Of a DNA stretch of 6,432 bases, positions 4,645 to 6,432 are shown in pieces (position 1 is the first letter of the stretch; each line of letters opens with the position of its first letter). The position numbers and the translations under genes are program-made. The stretch is from assembly GCA_024277515.1 (NCBI GenBank), contig JAJRVB010000274.1:1-6432 (forward strand), read 5' to 3'. This DNA comes from Nitrospirota bacterium. GTDB lineage: Bacteria; Nitrospirota; Thermodesulfovibrionia; UBA6902. The notes beneath the pieces are model-generated. The model made no database searches. It was not told the DNA's origin and saw only the letters and a program-made list of their open reading frames with translations.

Positions 4645-6432
4645 TCAGGCGTCCTTGCCTGTAGTCTCTTCCTCAAATTCCGCCTCCACTGTCTGGTCCT
4701 CGTCAGAGTCTGCCGCCCCGTTGTTTCCATTACCATTGCCTCCCGGCTCCTGTCCTGCCTGGGCGTCCTTATACATGTGCTCGCCGATTTTCTGTGAGGC
4801 GGTGGAGAGTGCCGACACTGCTGCACGTATTTCATCGGGACTGTCTGAATTGTCCTTTTTATTTTTACAGTCTTCGAGGGCGTCCCGGATTTCTTTGTTC
4901 TCCATATCCGAAAGCTTGCTCCCATGTTCGCTCAATGACTTCTCAACAGTATAGATAAGAGTGTCCGCCTCGTTCTTTGCCTCGATGAGCTGCTTATTTT
5001 TCCTGTCCTCTTCTGAATGCGCCTCAGCCTCTTTGACCATTCTGTCTACTTCATCCTTGGAGAGACCGCTTGACGATGTGATGCGGATAGACTGTTCCTT
5101 TCCTGTCCCGAGATCTTTTGCAGAGACATGAAGGATGCCGTTTGCATCAATATCAAACTTTACTTCTATCTGCGGCACACCCCGCGGAGCAGGGGGCAGG
5201 CCGATGAGTTCAAAGTTGCCGAGGAGCTTGTTGTTTGCCGCCATTTCCCTTTCCCCCTGATATACCTTTATGCCGACTGCCGGCTGATTGTCGGCTGCCG
5301 TCGAAAAGATCTGGCTTTTCCTCGCGGGGATGGTCGTATTCCGCTCAATGAGCTTTGTGAACACACCCCCGAGTGTCTCGATTCCGAGAGACAGCGGTGT
5401 TACGTCCAGCAGGAGTACGTCCTTGACATCACCCTTGAGAACTGCAGCCTGTATGGCCGCGCCCAGCGCTACTACTTCATCAGGATTAACGCTCTTGTTC
5501 GGTTCTTTTTTGAAGTATTCACTGACCGCCTGATAAATTTTCGGGGTCCTCGTCTGTCCGCCGACGAGCAAGACCTCATCAATATCCGACACTGTATATC
5601 CCGCGTCCTTCAGTGCCTGATCACACGGTTTGAGAGATTTGGTGACGAGATCGTTTACAAGCTGCTCAAACCTGGACCGCGTCAGCTTTAAAACCAGATG
5701 TTTGGGACCTGTAGCATCGGCAGTTACAAACGGCAGATTTATTTCGGTCTCTGCTGCGGTAGAAAGCTCTACCTTGGCCTTTTCAGCAGCCTCCTTCAGT
5801 CTCTGTAGGGCCATCTTGTCCTGCTTGAGATCGATCCCCTGATCTTTTTTGAACTCCTCGATCATCCAGTCGATGATCCTTAAATCAAAATCATCACCGC
5901 CCAGATAGGTATCGCCGTTTGTGGACTGTACCTCGGTCACTCCTTCCCCGATTTCGAGAATGGAAACGTCAAATGTTCCGCCTCCAAGATCATACACCGC
6001 GACTTTTTCGTCTTTCTTTGTGTCAATTCCATATGCAAGCGATGCTGCCGTAGGCTCATTGATTATCCTGAGCACATTCAATCCGGCTATTTTACCGGCA
6101 TCCTTGGTTGCCTGCCGCTGACTGTCATCAAAATACGCGGGCACGGTGATCACCGCTTCCGTCACGGGGCCTCCCAGATAATCTTCTGCCGCCTGTTTCA
6201 GTTTCTGGAGTATCATGGCTGATATTTCAGGAGGTGAATACGCCTTCCCCCTGATTTCCACATGTGCGTCGCCGTTTGGCGCCTCAACAATCCTGTATGG
6301 AAGTTTATGTATCGCATCCTGGACTTCCCTTGATTTGAACTTTCTGCCCATCAGCCTTTTAATTGAAAATATTGTATTCTCCGGGTTTGTGACCGCCTGC
6401 CGCTTGGCAACCTGGCCTGTCAGTCTTTCGCC
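4645..6432 (-). CDS. dnaK: Chaperone protein DnaK (Hsp70), partial: N-terminus beyond the right edge
   Basis: The frame is open from the window edge to TGA at 4645-4647, giving 595 residues; about 40-45 N-terminal residues, with the first phosphate-binding loop, lie outside. ATG 6349-6351 is internal, because the codons before it encode GERLTGQVAKRQAVTNPENT, a classic DnaK stretch. The ATPase domain shows KLPYRIVEAPNGDAHV, EISAMILQKLK, VTVPAYFDDSQRQATKDAG, the second phosphate motif DLGGGTFD (nt 5969-5992) and the adenosine motif LLVGGQTR (about 5549-5572). The hydrophobic interdomain linker VLLLDVTPLSLG (around 5384-5420) leads to the substrate-binding domain, a helical lid, and a Gly/Asn-rich then acidic tail ending EAEFEEETTGKDA. 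DnaK is the cytosolic ATP-driven chaperone working with DnaJ and GrpE. Neither partner is visible; they would be upstream, outside the window. Full length would be about 638-640 aa, normal for the family. Confidence 0.97.
   Translation of the reverse strand, partial: GERLTGQVAKRQAVTNPENTIFSIKRLMGRKFKSREVQDAIHKLPYRIVEAPNGDAHVEIRGKAYSPPEISAMILQKLKQAAEDYLGGPVTEAVITVPAYFDDSQRQATKDAGKIAGLNVLRIINEPTAASLAYGIDTKKDEKVAVYDLGGGTFDVSILEIGEGVTEVQSTNGDTYLGGDDFDLRIIDWMIEEFKKDQGIDLKQDKMALQRLKEAAEKAKVELSTAAETEINLPFVTADATGPKHLVLKLTRSRFEQLVNDLVTKSLKPCDQALKDAGYTVSDIDEVLLVGGQTRTPKIYQAVSEYFKKEPNKSVNPDEVVALGAAIQAAVLKGDVKDVLLLDVTPLSLGIETLGGVFTKLIERNTTIPARKSQIFSTAADNQPAVGIKVYQGEREMAANNKLLGNFELIGLPPAPRGVPQIEVKFDIDANGILHVSAKDLGTGKEQSIRITSSSGLSKDEVDRMVKEAEAHSEEDRKNKQLIEAKNEADTLIYTVEKSLSEHGSKLSDMENKEIRDALEDCKNKKDNSDSPDEIRAAVSALSTASQKIGEHMYKDAQAGQEPGGNGNGNNGAADSDEDQTVEAEFEEETTGKDA

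Noticed and set aside
4548..4925. Long version of the small - strand ORF, reaching 178 codons
   Set aside because: The upstream part lies in another frame over the dnaK C-terminus and through two hairpins, with Arg/Thr-rich low-quality protein; only the portion after the AAGGAG site is plausible.
5128..5691. 187-codon + strand ORF antisense to dnaK
   Set aside because: It is a shadow frame within a highly conserved dnaK region, with no ribosome binding site and no recognisable domain.
1..6432. CRISPR array, insertion sequence, integrase attachment site or defence island
   Set aside because: No regularly spaced repeats, transposase or integrase motifs, or tRNA gene were seen; nearly all sequence is accounted for by housekeeping-type genes.

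Overview
The window reads as ordinary bacterial chromosome of moderate GC, with AT-rich intergenic stretches. It holds six protein-coding features: the end of gap, then pgk, smpB, an orphan parA-type ATPase, a membrane-anchored metallophosphoesterase, and most of dnaK. One further small ORF beside dnaK is only a candidate. The style of the housekeeping proteins (for example GGGDTDLA in PGK and the GGQTRTPK motif in DnaK) and the gene mix recall Nitrospirota or deltaproteobacterial-type anaerobes. That placement is an impression from memory, not a database result.

Layout, left to right. 1-177 (+) is the C-terminus of glyceraldehyde-3-phosphate dehydrogenase, followed 8 nt later by a complete pgk (186-1406, +). 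These are consecutive steps of glycolysis/gluconeogenesis and surely share an operon; no tpiA follows. pgk converges on smpB (trans-translation factor, - strand), and a bidirectional terminator built from a short repeated motif separates them; the smpB stop codon lies inside its stem. An AT-rich 200-nt divergent spacer with a good sigma70-type promoter and a 10-bp perfect palindrome leads into a complete ParA/Soj ATPase gene (2132-2965, +) that has no parB beside it. A perfect 10-bp hairpin separates parA from a convergent gene (2995-4134, -) for a protein with about four N-terminal membrane helices and a C-terminal calcineurin-like phosphoesterase domain. That gene starts at TTG, with a clear ribosome binding site and a well-spaced promoter. 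About 510 nt then lie between it and dnaK; they contain a candidate 52-codon basic small ORF and several hairpins. dnaK (- strand) fills the rest and runs off the right edge, missing roughly its first 40-45 codons.

Functionally the genes are neighbours rather than one system: central carbon metabolism (gap-pgk), ribosome rescue (smpB), chromosome or cargo positioning (parA), an envelope-linked phosphoesterase, and protein folding (dnaK). I found no RNA gene, insertion sequence, CRISPR array or clear defence locus. The points worth a second look are modest: the orphan ParA and its leader palindrome, the small basic ORF after dnaK, and the repeat-built terminator overlapping smpB.
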